NCBI GenBank assembly: GCA_028281495.1
Contig: JANQJU010000070.1
Coordinates: 25,175-89,174 of the forward strand
Length of the DNA: 64,000 nt
Source of the DNA: SAR324 cluster bacterium
GTDB taxonomy: Bacteria; SAR324; NAC60-12
Direction of reading: 5' to 3'
Positions 32,966-41,919 of this stretch are shown piece by piece (the stretch's first letter is position 1; each line of letters begins with the position of its first letter). The position numbers and the translations under genes are program-made. Below the pieces are notes generated by a model. The model was not told where the DNA came from, did not search any database, and saw nothing but the letters and a program-made list of their open reading frames with translations.

Positions 32966-33874
32966 ATGTTTGATTACAACGATATGGTCTTGTTTGTGAA
33001 GGTTGTGGAAAATGGGAGTTTTATAGAAGCCTCAAGAAGACTCGGTGTCCCGAAAAGTACCGTGAGTCGCAAAGTTGCCGAATTGGAAAACACATTAGGG
33101 GTGTTGCTTCTACAACGGACCTCCCGAAAATTGAAATTGACCGATACTGGCCAAGCCTATTTTGATCGATGTGTCGCTTTGGTAGCTGGAATTGAAGAAG
33201 CCAATCTAGCTGTAACCACGGAGCAGCCAACCCCCCGAGGTTCCTTGAAGGTTTCTGCCCCCATCACATTGGGCACTCATATCTTAGGGCCTTGGTTGAT
33301 GGAATTTGTCCAATTGTATCCTGAGGTGGAACTGGATGTGGAGTTGACCAATCGTGCTGTCAATCTAGTCGAGGAGCAAATTGATGTGACGTTTCGAGTT
33401 GGGGGGTTGAAAGATTCGAGCCTGATTGCCCGGAAATTGTGGCCAGCGCCATATCGTCTCTGTGCCAACCCTTCTTATTTAAAGCGACACGGGATCCCTC
33501 ACGTGCCCAAAGACATTCTCCAACACACCTGCATTCGCATTCGCTACACCTCCACTTGGAGTTTTGTTTCGCCTACGGGTGAACTGGAAACGATTTTGCC
33601 ATCAGGCCGTATTGTTGTGAATGATGTCACTCTTGCCTGCCAAGCTGCTTTAGCGGGGCAAGGTCTAGTGTACTTGCCTAATATTTTTGTGGCTGATTAT
33701 TTTAAAAATGAAGATTTGATTCCCGTGTTAGATGATTGGCCTTCTCACCCCCGTCATGTTTACGCAATTTATCCCACCAACCGCCACCTTTCGGCAAAAG
33801 TTCGTGCCTTGCTCGACTTTATCATTCTGAAAGTGAAGGGACGGCCTGAATGGTTTGGAAAAACCGTCGTATGA
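32966..33874 (+). CDS. LysR-family transcriptional regulator (CrgA/AaeR-like)
   Basis: The protein is 302 aa from ATG 32966 with AAAGGA upstream; a TTG at 32945 is a poorer start. The N-terminal winged helix reads MVLFVKVVENGSFIEASRRL, then GVPKSTVSRKVAELENTLGV. The effector domain (from about residue 90, RGSLKVSAPITLGTHILGPW, and FRVGGLKDSSLIARKLWPAP) matches the CrgA/AaeR subfamily, whose effectors are often aromatic compounds. It is divergent from the beta-propeller gene, its likely target. Confidence 0.93.
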   Translation: MFDYNDMVLFVKVVENGSFIEASRRLGVPKSTVSRKVAELENTLGVLLLQRTSRKLKLTDTGQAYFDRCVALVAGIEEANLAVTTEQPTPRGSLKVSAPITLGTHILGPWLMEFVQLYPEVELDVELTNRAVNLVEEQIDVTFRVGGLKDSSLIARKLWPAPYRLCANPSYLKRHGIPHVPKDILQHTCIRIRYTSTWSFVSPTGELETILPSGRIVVNDVTLACQAALAGQGLVYLPNIFVADYFKNEDLIPVLDDWPSHPRHVYAIYPTNRHLSAKVRALLDFIILKVKGRPEWFGKTVV

Positions 33875-34020
33875 AGCAAATCTTGAAAACAGAGCTAGGA
33901 TTGAATCGACACACTTTTTTATGGCAGGTTGGTCCAAAACCAAGGTATGGGTTCCTTAACCAAGGTATGGATTCCTTTGTTGGACTGGCTCATCAATTCT
34001 TTCTTTTGCTGATAGGAACT

Positions 34021-34638
34021 ATGAAGTGGATAGAAACGTTATTCAAATCGAAATGGTTTGTGGGACTCTTGGTTGCGATACCTGCATTGAGAGTCGCGTA
34101 TGCGATTTTTACCGAGCAATTGGGCGGCAACCCAGTTGAATTTCTACTCATCGAATCAGGCGAGTCGGCGGCGATATTGCTCATCGTGACATTGTGGTTG
34201 AGTCCGTTGCGGCTCCGGTTTCCCAAAGTGAGTCTATTTAAGATTTGTGCGCGTCATAGTCGACTCCTGGGAGTGAGCAGCTTTGTCTATGCTTGTGCAC
34301 ATTTGCTGATTTATGTTTTTCTGGAAAATTCCGATCTCGAAGAATTGCTGGAAAACTTTTTACGCTATTTCATTGTGACTGGTTTGGGAGCCTTCTTGAT
34401 CTTGTGGGCTTTGGCTATGACCAGTACCAATTGGGCGATCAAAAAAATGGGGGCCAAACGGTGGAAGAAGCTTCATCGGACCGTCTATATTGCTGCATTT
34501 TTGGTGATCTTGCATATGGTGGCCAAAGAGAAATCAGATATTTTAAAAACGTTGATTTTCTTTGGACCTCTAATCATTGCAGAAGCAGATCGGTTTTGGA
34601 GGTATCGAAAAAACTTGGCGCTCAAAAAACAGAGATGA
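34021..34638 (+). CDS. msrQ: Heme-binding membrane subunit MsrQ of methionine-sulfoxide repair
   Basis: The protein is 205 aa from ATG 34021, preceded by AGGAACT; an in-frame ATG at 33850 would add 57 residues of no family match and overlap the LysR gene. The family pattern is clear: RHSRLLGVSSFVYACAHLLI, then ALAMTSTNWAIKKMGAKRWK and KLHRTVYIAAFLVILHMVAK, with the conserved heme-ligand histidines. MsrQ passes electrons from quinol to MsrP, which repairs oxidised methionine in periplasmic proteins. msrP is not adjacent. Ten bases separate it from the next gene, so it may be transcribed with the module that follows. Confidence 0.88.
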   Translation: MKWIETLFKSKWFVGLLVAIPALRVAYAIFTEQLGGNPVEFLLIESGESAAILLIVTLWLSPLRLRFPKVSLFKICARHSRLLGVSSFVYACAHLLIYVFLENSDLEELLENFLRYFIVTGLGAFLILWALAMTSTNWAIKKMGAKRWKKLHRTVYIAAFLVILHMVAKEKSDILKTLIFFGPLIIAEADRFWRYRKNLALKKQR

Positions 34639-34648
34639 GGGAAACGCT

Positions 34649-35107
34649 ATGACGTGGGTCATACGCAAAGAAATCATGGAATTGTTTGATGCAGAGGCTC
34701 GTCGACAATTTGAAACAGAAGCGAAGCTTCAATTGCAACAACGGTTTCCACAAGCCCTTAAAGCCATTGATGAGTTTGGTGGAGAACCAGTACTGCAAAA
34801 GTTGTTCAGCAAAGGGGTGGAGGATGCAGCAACTTACCAAATTGAAGGAGAGGCCAATGTGCTGCGTTATCTGGAACTCATGCTAGGGTTTCATCTCCGT
34901 TTTGTCCAACAACCCAATATGCAATGGGCTGTCACGATCTTAGAAGACGAAACCTTACCCGAAGGTGGAAAAATTGGGCTGATCGATCAGTATTTGCAGC
35001 AATCCAAGATGGAGCTGGAAGATCGGAACGCATTGCCTGAACTTCAAGATTACCTCGCGGCTCCTCGCCTAAATGAACTAAACGTCAACCCTGAAACAAA
35101 GCCATGA
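34649..35107 (+). CDS. Small uncharacterised cytoplasmic protein, possible secretion-adaptor type
   Basis: The protein is 152 aa from ATG 34649 with GAGGG upstream. It is soluble and mostly helical (MTWVIRKEIMELFDAEARRQ, FETEAKLQLQQRFPQAL, then DAATYQIEGEANVLRYLELM and LGFHLRFVQQPNMQWAVTI). From memory, this layout of an acidic helical start, a GVEDAATY-like segment and a W-containing helix resembles uncharacterised small proteins found beside VgrG/PAAR effector genes of type VI secretion systems. I cannot confirm that here. Its stop overlaps the next ATG (ATGA), so it is coupled to the four-repeat protein at 35104. Confidence 0.7.
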   Translation: MTWVIRKEIMELFDAEARRQFETEAKLQLQQRFPQALKAIDEFGGEPVLQKLFSKGVEDAATYQIEGEANVLRYLELMLGFHLRFVQQPNMQWAVTILEDETLPEGGKIGLIDQYLQQSKMELEDRNALPELQDYLAAPRLNELNVNPETKP

Positions 35108-36165
35108 CCACCACTCAAAGTAAAAAAGTCGGCAGTGCTACGGAACCTTGTGGTGGTATGGAAGGCGGAGTGGTTGTCAAGGTATTGGCCTCTGACAGTG
35201 GAAAGCCATTGGGCAGTGGCTGGGTGCAGTTGACAGGACCGACCACGATTCGCAAGAAAACAAATGATGCTGGGCAGGTGTCCTTCAGTGATATTGAGCC
35301 GGGCACCTATGAAGTCACGCTCGGGTTGAGCAATCGTTTTCTTCGTCGTTATCTCGCTCCGACAGCTGATCCAGTGAGTGTTGAAATGGGACAGTTGGTG
35401 CCTGTCATGGTTCAAGCGGACCCCATTAGCCCGGCAACCTTGAAAGTCAACGTGGTGCGCATCGGGAGTGGTGACCCCGTACCAAAAGCGATAGTCCGAT
35501 TGTTGGGACCGACCAGCGAACAAGAATCGGCTGATTCCAATGGCTCAGCCCAGTTATCTCAATTGCTTCCTGGAAACTATAGTGTCGCGGTTCGATTGCC
35601 GGGTAATCTGAGCCGTGCCTACAACAAGCCCTCGCCACAAGAGATAACTTTGGCCTCGGGAGCAAACGAAACAATTACGATAGAGCTGGAATATCTACTC
35701 AGTTCGTTACAACTGACGTTACGTCGCGAAGACTCCAAAATCGTCGTGACCGATTCCATTCCGATTCAAATCCGCGGACGTTCTCCCCAAACCCAAAATA
35801 CCAATGCTAAAGGAATCGCAACCTTTGATGAACTCCGACCGGGCACTTATGACATCACCGCTCGCATACCCACCGATTTGGAAGAACGTTACGAAGCCGT
35901 CGAACAACAAGTCGATTTGAAAGCAGGCCAAACGATCAAAACAGATGTTTTCGTGAAATGGTTCCAATGGCTCGAATATCGTTTAGTCGATTCGGAAGGG
36001 CGTCCCCTTCGCAAGGCTCGGGTTCGTTTGAAAGGGAAACAAACGATGGAAAAAACGTCAGATGCCGAGGGATGGGTGCGGTTCACTAAGTTACCTCCTG
36101 GTTCGTACCAGATCGAATCTATCGAAACACAGGAACCAACCGTGCTCCAACAAATAAATTCCTAG
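35104..36165 (+). CDS. Four-repeat transthyretin/Cna-B-like protein without signal peptide
   Basis: The protein is 353 aa. Four beta-sandwich repeats of about 80-90 residues each carry the carboxypeptidase-regulatory/Cna-B pattern: GVVVKVLASDSGKPLGSGWV with FSDIEPGTYEV; NVVRIGSGDPVPKAIVRLLG with LLPGNYSVAV; TFDELRPGTYDITARI; and RLVDSEGRPLRKARVRLKGK with FTKLPPGSYQIESI. There is no signal peptide or membrane helix, unusual for a fold normally found on secreted or surface proteins. It overlaps the 152-aa gene by four bases and precedes the giant metzincin by 50 bases. Export by a non-Sec route is inferred. Confidence 0.8.
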   Translation: MTTTQSKKVGSATEPCGGMEGGVVVKVLASDSGKPLGSGWVQLTGPTTIRKKTNDAGQVSFSDIEPGTYEVTLGLSNRFLRRYLAPTADPVSVEMGQLVPVMVQADPISPATLKVNVVRIGSGDPVPKAIVRLLGPTSEQESADSNGSAQLSQLLPGNYSVAVRLPGNLSRAYNKPSPQEITLASGANETITIELEYLLSSLQLTLRREDSKIVVTDSIPIQIRGRSPQTQNTNAKGIATFDELRPGTYDITARIPTDLEERYEAVEQQVDLKAGQTIKTDVFVKWFQWLEYRLVDSEGRPLRKARVRLKGKQTMEKTSDAEGWVRFTKLPPGSYQIESIETQEPTVLQQINS

Positions 36166-36215
36166 TTTCATTGTAACAAAAGTGGAAGCAAGCGAAGTCG
36201 ATTGATGAGGTCATT

Positions 36216-39200
36216 ATGGGAAAAGTCTATGGCAGTCGTGCGGATGCCAAAACGCATCAGGTCCACGATGGGGAAACGTTAGCAGAGATAGCCGAGAAAT
36301 ATGCAAAAGAATGGTCCACCACTTGGGAAGATATAGCCCTGTTCAATTGGGGAACTGTCGAAAAAGCAGAAGTCAACCTGGTGCTGCAAGAAATTACCGG
36401 ACGCTGTGAAGTCAAACCCAGCTCTCCCGAGAAAACGATACTCTACCCTCACCCTGAAGCCCCTTTGGAATTCTTGATTCCGAAAATTGGCGTTGAAGCG
36501 AACATCGATTTGAAGCCGAACGAAGCCGATCAAAGTCATCCTCAATCTCAAACCATTGTATTGAATCCGTTGAAACCCGCCAATGCCGTGGAATTGAAGA
36601 AGCTCAGCCCCTGGTTCCTCCCAAATGCAGAAGCCTGCGATATCACCTATTGCTTGTTTGGCGCTCCAGAGGGCGCGGACAAACTAGAGATGGAGGTGTG
36701 GGCCAGCAACTACATTGATATTGTTTGGCAAAACCAAAATTCGACCATTAAACAGAAGCCCGATATCTGTGTCTACCACACGGAGCTGAAAAATTATCAA
36801 CCACGACAAACCAATCAATACAACGAATGGAAAGGGACAACCAATGCCAAAGAAGGACTCCTGAAACCTGAGAAAGGAAATGGATGCATCAATGTTGCGT
36901 TTTCACCTTACACCGTGCTGTTGCGTCACTACAAAGCGGACCAAGATAAAAATGCCCGTCTGGAGCTGAAACCTTTTTGGCCCAGATTTGCACCGGATCA
37001 CGAACCGATTCCGACTTCTTTAAAACTGGGCTGGAGTATTAAAAATACCAACCGGTTGAAACAAGGATTGTTGCAGATTCTCGACAACACAGAAACTTTG
37101 GTCTTTCAGAAGCCCCTTCAACCTTCCGATCTCAGTGCCGGTGAGCATTCTTTTGAATGGGATGGCAAAGACTCAACGGGGGCCTCGATTAGAAAAGAAA
37201 AAATGCCCTATCAGCTTCATCTCCAAATGCATACTCCCGCTGGCGTGGACAATGGCTTGGCACTGGCTGCAATGCAAACCGAGGTCCGGTTGTATGTGCA
37301 TCCGGAGACCTTACCCCTTGATGAAAAGGACTATGCTGCCACCAATGACGAACCTTCGCTTCGATTTTCATTGGGGCCTTTATATCCTAGAGATAATCCT
37401 CCACCCCAAACCGCCCGCGTCCTGTGGAGCAAGATGAAATTGGCAGAAGCCGGTTTCCACCCTGGAAAGGTCAACCGGACTAAAGACGAAAGCTTTTTCA
37501 AAGCAGTGGAAGAATTCAAACGGTCGGTACCTAAGGTTCAGGGCCAATCCAATACGTTTGATCGCTTCAAAATAGAGGATTGGGAGACTTCCCCAAACGT
37601 TGACCCGAATAAGCTCGACATCTCTGATGACATGATTGCGGCATTGGATGGGTTGAATCTTGGTAAATTTAAAAGGCCTTGGTTTGGAAAATCGGCTAAT
37701 CGATCCGACTACGATGTCTCCTCATCCGAATTTCAGTTGCATGTTAATGACTCGCAACATGAACTCATTGTTTGGGTGGACGACCGCAATTACTACACCA
37801 ATCCCTATTGGGTATTAGGAGGTGCAGGAGGCAACCAAGGGGCGGCAGGAAAGGTATTAAAAGAAATTACAAAACATCCTACTGCATTGGGAAATGTCGG
37901 AGGGGTTTTCAATTGTGGCGACACGCGAGTTGACCTTGATAAGAAAATAATATGTCGTCCCTGGATTCCACTAAAAGCAGATATTTTACTAATGAAAAAA
38001 GATCAGAAATTGAAAGATGTCATTGATGTGAAACTTGAAGAGAACGAAATGAATCATATGCGCAAAGCCATTGGCCCCCTGCGTGTGGATTGGACGTTCG
38101 ACGAAATCGACGACGGCAATAACATTGCTTCAAATATCGATTCAACACAATACGACAAAATCCGGACCCGAACAAAAACCACGGTCCATCATGTTCTCAA
38201 CAAAATGAAGAAATCTTATAATCGGAAAGATGTGGACAAGCAGTCCACTTATTTCAATTGCCCTGAAACTCACGGCGGTATTCGACCCGACGATCTTTCC
38301 AATTACTACAAGGCTGCGTTTAGCACCGGGGATGACTATTTGGATCCTTGGCAGACCTTTATCGAACCAAGTCGTGAATCGGTTGTTACCCGTATTTATG
38401 AACGGATCGGTCTACAGGAAAATTTAATTTACCCCAAATATATCGGTCAAACGGGAATATACTTCCGCCCTTCAATCATTGCAGGCGACGGTTATCAAGT
38501 TCGTGCACAAATTCGATTTCAGACGTCAAACGCGTATTCGTTTTCAAATGCCTCGGTCTTAGCAGAACGATACGAACGTTGGCCGCAAGCGCACACCGCG
38601 AAAATGAGGGTATGGAGAAAAACCTCCCTACGTGGTTATGTCCACTGGACCTCAGATCAAAACCAATGGAACGCAAAGAAAGATGAATTCATTAAATATT
38701 ATCACGCTTCTTATCTACATTTTGTTTACGAACAAGGAGAAGACGATGTGACACAACCGCTCACTTCGGTGTTTCCGGGAGAGAATGGAGGGGCCAGTTT
38801 CAAAGCTGCGGTTAAACAATGTGTTCCAGCTCCGGGTGAACCCAGTTGGATCGAATACGATACCGAACGACGGAAAGATGAAAACATTAAATTGGATCAA
38901 AAAGCCATGTGGCCTTGGTCCAAGGCAAAACAGCAGGGCATCTTCGAGCCAGCAGAACCAGGCTTCAATATGGGCGATGCGTTGGACTATTGGTATGAAG
39001 ATGTCATTTCCCCTCTTTGGTATAATTATACAAACCGGATGGCCTTGGAAATCGTGAAGTCCATTGAAAAAACGAAAGGTATCTTGCGAGGCCACACCAT
39101 TCTCCAATTTAAAAGCTCCAAACCGTTTTTTGTCCAAGAATACATGTGCAGCCTGAACCCAACGCAGCATCGCTACTATTTCGTAGAGGATTCCCCGAAT

Positions 39201-40187
39201 AGCAATTACCAGGTGGGGGAGCCTTGTCCGGCCCCTTTATGTAAAGGGCATTTACATCAAGTCGTTATTTGCACCGGGGTGTATACCTGCAACAACAAGC
39301 ATATCCAGGAGTGGGAAAACGATGATCCCCAAGGAGGGAAGTATACGGGAAACCCCTGTTTCTATGCAGGCTGTGGTTTGACAATTCGGCCCCTTGAAGT
39401 GAAACGCAAAAAATATGAATGCACGAGTTGCAAATGGGTGGGGTACTATCCGGCAGACCCTGGTATGAATAATCAACATTGTCCTCGTTCAGCCTGTGAC
39501 GGAACATTAAAAGGAGAATTTTTTAGTAGCAAACGCCCTAAACTAATCATGCGTTGCCCAGGCGCTTTAAAACCTAAGGAAGAATCGTTTGAAGTTGCTT
39601 CTATCGGACTGCCTTTGGGGATTTCTATTGTGGAGGATGAAACGGAAGATCTATGGGCACATGAATTAGGTCACACGCGCTATCTTGAACACGCTGCTTC
39701 TGCTCCAGGAGCAAAGAAAGCTCAACACGATTCCAAGAAAAACAATATTGTTACCTGGAACCAAGTCTCCAATCTTGTGTTCGATAGCCCTCACAATTTG
39801 ACGTTAAAGGTAGGTAAAACAGTTTATTTGAGAGTTGCTCCGAGCGAAAGTGTCAAAATCAACGATATGGTTTACTGGGACAAACATGCAGTGGGTGGAA
39901 TCAATGCCGCCAACGGCATCAAGATAAAAGTTTTACAATCAGCGGCGTCTAGCATTTTGACTAGAGATTCGGAGTTGCGTTATGCGAACAGAGCTTTGGC
40001 TGAATCGCATCCGGATAATTGCAACTGGGATCGAGCCTGTATCATGTCCTATATCGTTCTTCAGAACACCTACGATGAGGAGAAAGACAAACCGTTCTTT
40101 TGTGCCTTATGCATTCTGAAAAATAGGGGGTGGAAGCTTGCTGGTTTGGCAAATGACCTGCCAGCAGAAACAACGACCGATCCCTGA
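36216..40187 (+). CDS. Giant LysM / FlgD-Ig-like / zinc-ribbon / metzincin protein, candidate secreted effector
   Basis: The protein is 1323 aa with no signal peptide. Order: LysM-like segment (about 14-70, THQVHDGETLAEIAEKYAKE); FlgD-like Ig segment (about 265-350, LSAGEHSFEWDGKDSTGASI); peptidoglycan-binding-like helices (about 405-435, AEAGFHPGKVNR); long unassigned middle; cysteine-pair zinc ribbons (about 1003-1115, CPAPLC, CTSCKW, CPRSAC). A metzincin-type zinc site HELGHTRYLEH follows (His1149, Glu1150, His1153, His1159), where the usual glycine is Tyr1156. A candidate Met-turn CIMSY lies at 1275-1279. GAGGTCATT precedes the ATG. Predicted: zinc protease, possibly a toxin or cargo delivered by a contractile system. 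Function is inferred. Confidence 0.82.
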   Translation: MGKVYGSRADAKTHQVHDGETLAEIAEKYAKEWSTTWEDIALFNWGTVEKAEVNLVLQEITGRCEVKPSSPEKTILYPHPEAPLEFLIPKIGVEANIDLKPNEADQSHPQSQTIVLNPLKPANAVELKKLSPWFLPNAEACDITYCLFGAPEGADKLEMEVWASNYIDIVWQNQNSTIKQKPDICVYHTELKNYQPRQTNQYNEWKGTTNAKEGLLKPEKGNGCINVAFSPYTVLLRHYKADQDKNARLELKPFWPRFAPDHEPIPTSLKLGWSIKNTNRLKQGLLQILDNTETLVFQKPLQPSDLSAGEHSFEWDGKDSTGASIRKEKMPYQLHLQMHTPAGVDNGLALAAMQTEVRLYVHPETLPLDEKDYAATNDEPSLRFSLGPLYPRDNPPPQTARVLWSKMKLAEAGFHPGKVNRTKDESFFKAVEEFKRSVPKVQGQSNTFDRFKIEDWETSPNVDPNKLDISDDMIAALDGLNLGKFKRPWFGKSANRSDYDVSSSEFQLHVNDSQHELIVWVDDRNYYTNPYWVLGGAGGNQGAAGKVLKEITKHPTALGNVGGVFNCGDTRVDLDKKIICRPWIPLKADILLMKKDQKLKDVIDVKLEENEMNHMRKAIGPLRVDWTFDEIDDGNNIASNIDSTQYDKIRTRTKTTVHHVLNKMKKSYNRKDVDKQSTYFNCPETHGGIRPDDLSNYYKAAFSTGDDYLDPWQTFIEPSRESVVTRIYERIGLQENLIYPKYIGQTGIYFRPSIIAGDGYQVRAQIRFQTSNAYSFSNASVLAERYERWPQAHTAKMRVWRKTSLRGYVHWTSDQNQWNAKKDEFIKYYHASYLHFVYEQGEDDVTQPLTSVFPGENGGASFKAAVKQCVPAPGEPSWIEYDTERRKDENIKLDQKAMWPWSKAKQQGIFEPAEPGFNMGDALDYWYEDVISPLWYNYTNRMALEIVKSIEKTKGILRGHTILQFKSSKPFFVQEYMCSLNPTQHRYYFVEDSPNSNYQVGEPCPAPLCKGHLHQVVICTGVYTCNNKHIQEWENDDPQGGKYTGNPCFYAGCGLTIRPLEVKRKKYECTSCKWVGYYPADPGMNNQHCPRSACDGTLKGEFFSSKRPKLIMRCPGALKPKEESFEVASIGLPLGISIVEDETEDLWAHELGHTRYLEHAASAPGAKKAQHDSKKNNIVTWNQVSNLVFDSPHNLTLKVGKTVYLRVAPSESVKINDMVYWDKHAVGGINAANGIKIKVLQSAASSILTRDSELRYANRALAESHPDNCNWDRACIMSYIVLQNTYDEEKDKPFFCALCILKNRGWKLAGLANDLPAETTTDP

Positions 40188-40204
40188 TTCCTCTTCTTGA
40201 TTCC

Positions 40205-41911
40205 TCAGCAATCCTTCTGCTTCAGGGCTTCATCATAATGAATACAATCGCCCAACTCGCAGGCAGCTTTTAAATCGGTACAAGCTTGCGATTTGTTGGG
40301 GAGGAACTTCATGCCAATCAATCCTCGATATTTAAACGCTTCAATGACAGTCGGGTCGAGACGTAGCGTTTCACTAAAATCAGCATAGGCTTCTTCTGTT
40401 CGATTGAACTTCAAGTACAGCTTTCCTCGATTATTGTACGCATCTGCAAGATCTGGCTTTAGATGCAACGCGGCGTTGAAATCTTGCAAGGCGAGCTCAT
40501 ATTGTTCTCTGCGAATATAACCCACTCCTCGATTATTGTAGGCAAATGCATTGTTAGGGTCGAGGCGGATGGCAATCTCGAAGTCTTGGAAAGCCTGATC
40601 ATATTGTTTGCGGAGGACGTACTCACTCCCACGCGATAGGAACAATTCGGCTTTGGGAGATCTTGAAATTTCATGGGTTAAGGCCACGATCCGGTCGACC
40701 GCCTGTGTAGAGGAACTGGCTCCTGATGCCAAAAACCCTTGAGCAATCAATCGTTGAGCCATTTCATTGGCAATGATTTGGCTCAATTTTGAGGAATAGT
40801 GGATATTGTCCACGTACAAAGGCTCTTTGAGGTCTTGTTGGATATCCGCAAGCCAAAGGAAGTTGGAATGTCCTTCTTCGCTTTCCGCTCGTTGCTTGAT
40901 GAGTTCATACCCAAAAGTCCCATGATAATTGGAGCCGAAACGCAAATGGTTGAACAAATGATGGTCTAAATCATATTTGTAAACCGGAGTGGGTTGCCAA
41001 ACAAAGACCACTGAAATCCCATATCCTTCGCTCAGTACTTCGACCATGCGTTTGTTTTGAAAATACCGATTCACGATGCGGGGGAATTCCTCCTCTCGGT
41101 TGAAGGATTCCGGGTTTTCAAGAGGCTGCGGGTGACTATAGTCATGTTGCACCACCCATTTCGATTTCAGCGTATTGAACGCTTTCACCAACGGTATCGC
41201 CTTGAACGCTTCGTTCCAAAGGGATTGGGGTTTGGGTTCCGAGTTTAACAGTTCGCGAATCTTCCCGGTCATTGTCGGCCCAGGAGAAAGCCAAGCAAAG
41301 TCATTGATGCCATCCACAAAAATCACCATATCGGGCACCACTCCTTGCATGAGCAATTTTTGAAACAACATCCGTTCCTGCACGGAATAATAGAAGCCCT
41401 GCCCAAAATTATAGACTCGAATCGGCTTACCTTTCTGAGGATGTCCTGCCAATGCCTCCTGCAAATAAGAGGCGATGGTTTGGTCATCGGGAACTCCATA
41501 GCCAAAAGTCGTCGATCCACCAAACAAAAAGATCGAAAAATAATTGGGGGACAAGGGCCATGGACCTTGATTTTTGGAGAGCCGGAAACCGTGTTCACTC
41601 ACATTCACGAAACTTCCCTTGAAAGGCTTTTCCTGAAATTGCAGAAAGGGTTCATATTCGATTGCCCTCGACCAAGTTTCATACAACATGTAGCTGACCT
41701 CATCTCGGCCCAAGTCTGGATAAATTTGTTTCACCTGCTCCGGGGTCAACTGATCTCGTTCTTCAATCGGGTTGGCTGTGCCAGGTATGGCATCTAAGTA
41801 TGGCTGAATCCCCCAAATGATCAGGTTCATCAGCCCAAACACCAATACCGTGTTGAATACAATGAGCGCGATATTTGTGTAAGACTTGCGGACTTTGTGC
41901 AATGTGGACAT
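40205..41911 (-). CDS. SGNH/GDSL-like hydrolase-fold protein with C-terminal TPR repeats
   Basis: The protein is 568 aa from ATG 41911; an in-frame TTG at 41923 overlaps the upstream stop and is a possible coupled start. One N-terminal membrane helix (ALIVFNTVLVFGLMNLIIWG) is followed by a periplasmic SGNH-like domain with FGGSTTFGYGV (block I serine region), VDGINDF (G-x-N-D block) and VDNIHYSS (block V D-x-x-H). Three to four TPR units follow (FAYNNRGVGYIRREQYELAL, DAYNNRGKLYLKFNRTEEAY). AlgX/AlgJ-like and TPR-linked relatives modify surface polysaccharides; the substrate here is unknown. It lies just after the RDD gene. Confidence 0.82.
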   Translation of the reverse strand: MSTLHKVRKSYTNIALIVFNTVLVFGLMNLIIWGIQPYLDAIPGTANPIEERDQLTPEQVKQIYPDLGRDEVSYMLYETWSRAIEYEPFLQFQEKPFKGSFVNVSEHGFRLSKNQGPWPLSPNYFSIFLFGGSTTFGYGVPDDQTIASYLQEALAGHPQKGKPIRVYNFGQGFYYSVQERMLFQKLLMQGVVPDMVIFVDGINDFAWLSPGPTMTGKIRELLNSEPKPQSLWNEAFKAIPLVKAFNTLKSKWVVQHDYSHPQPLENPESFNREEEFPRIVNRYFQNKRMVEVLSEGYGISVVFVWQPTPVYKYDLDHHLFNHLRFGSNYHGTFGYELIKQRAESEEGHSNFLWLADIQQDLKEPLYVDNIHYSSKLSQIIANEMAQRLIAQGFLASGASSSTQAVDRIVALTHEISRSPKAELFLSRGSEYVLRKQYDQAFQDFEIAIRLDPNNAFAYNNRGVGYIRREQYELALQDFNAALHLKPDLADAYNNRGKLYLKFNRTEEAYADFSETLRLDPTVIEAFKYRGLIGMKFLPNKSQACTDLKAACELGDCIHYDEALKQKDC

Positions 41912-41919
41912 GGGGAGTC

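Noticed and set aside
34649..40187. A complete type VI or eCIS secretion cluster
   Set aside because: No sheath, tube, baseplate, VgrG or ClpV gene is present; only candidate cargo and adaptor genes were found.
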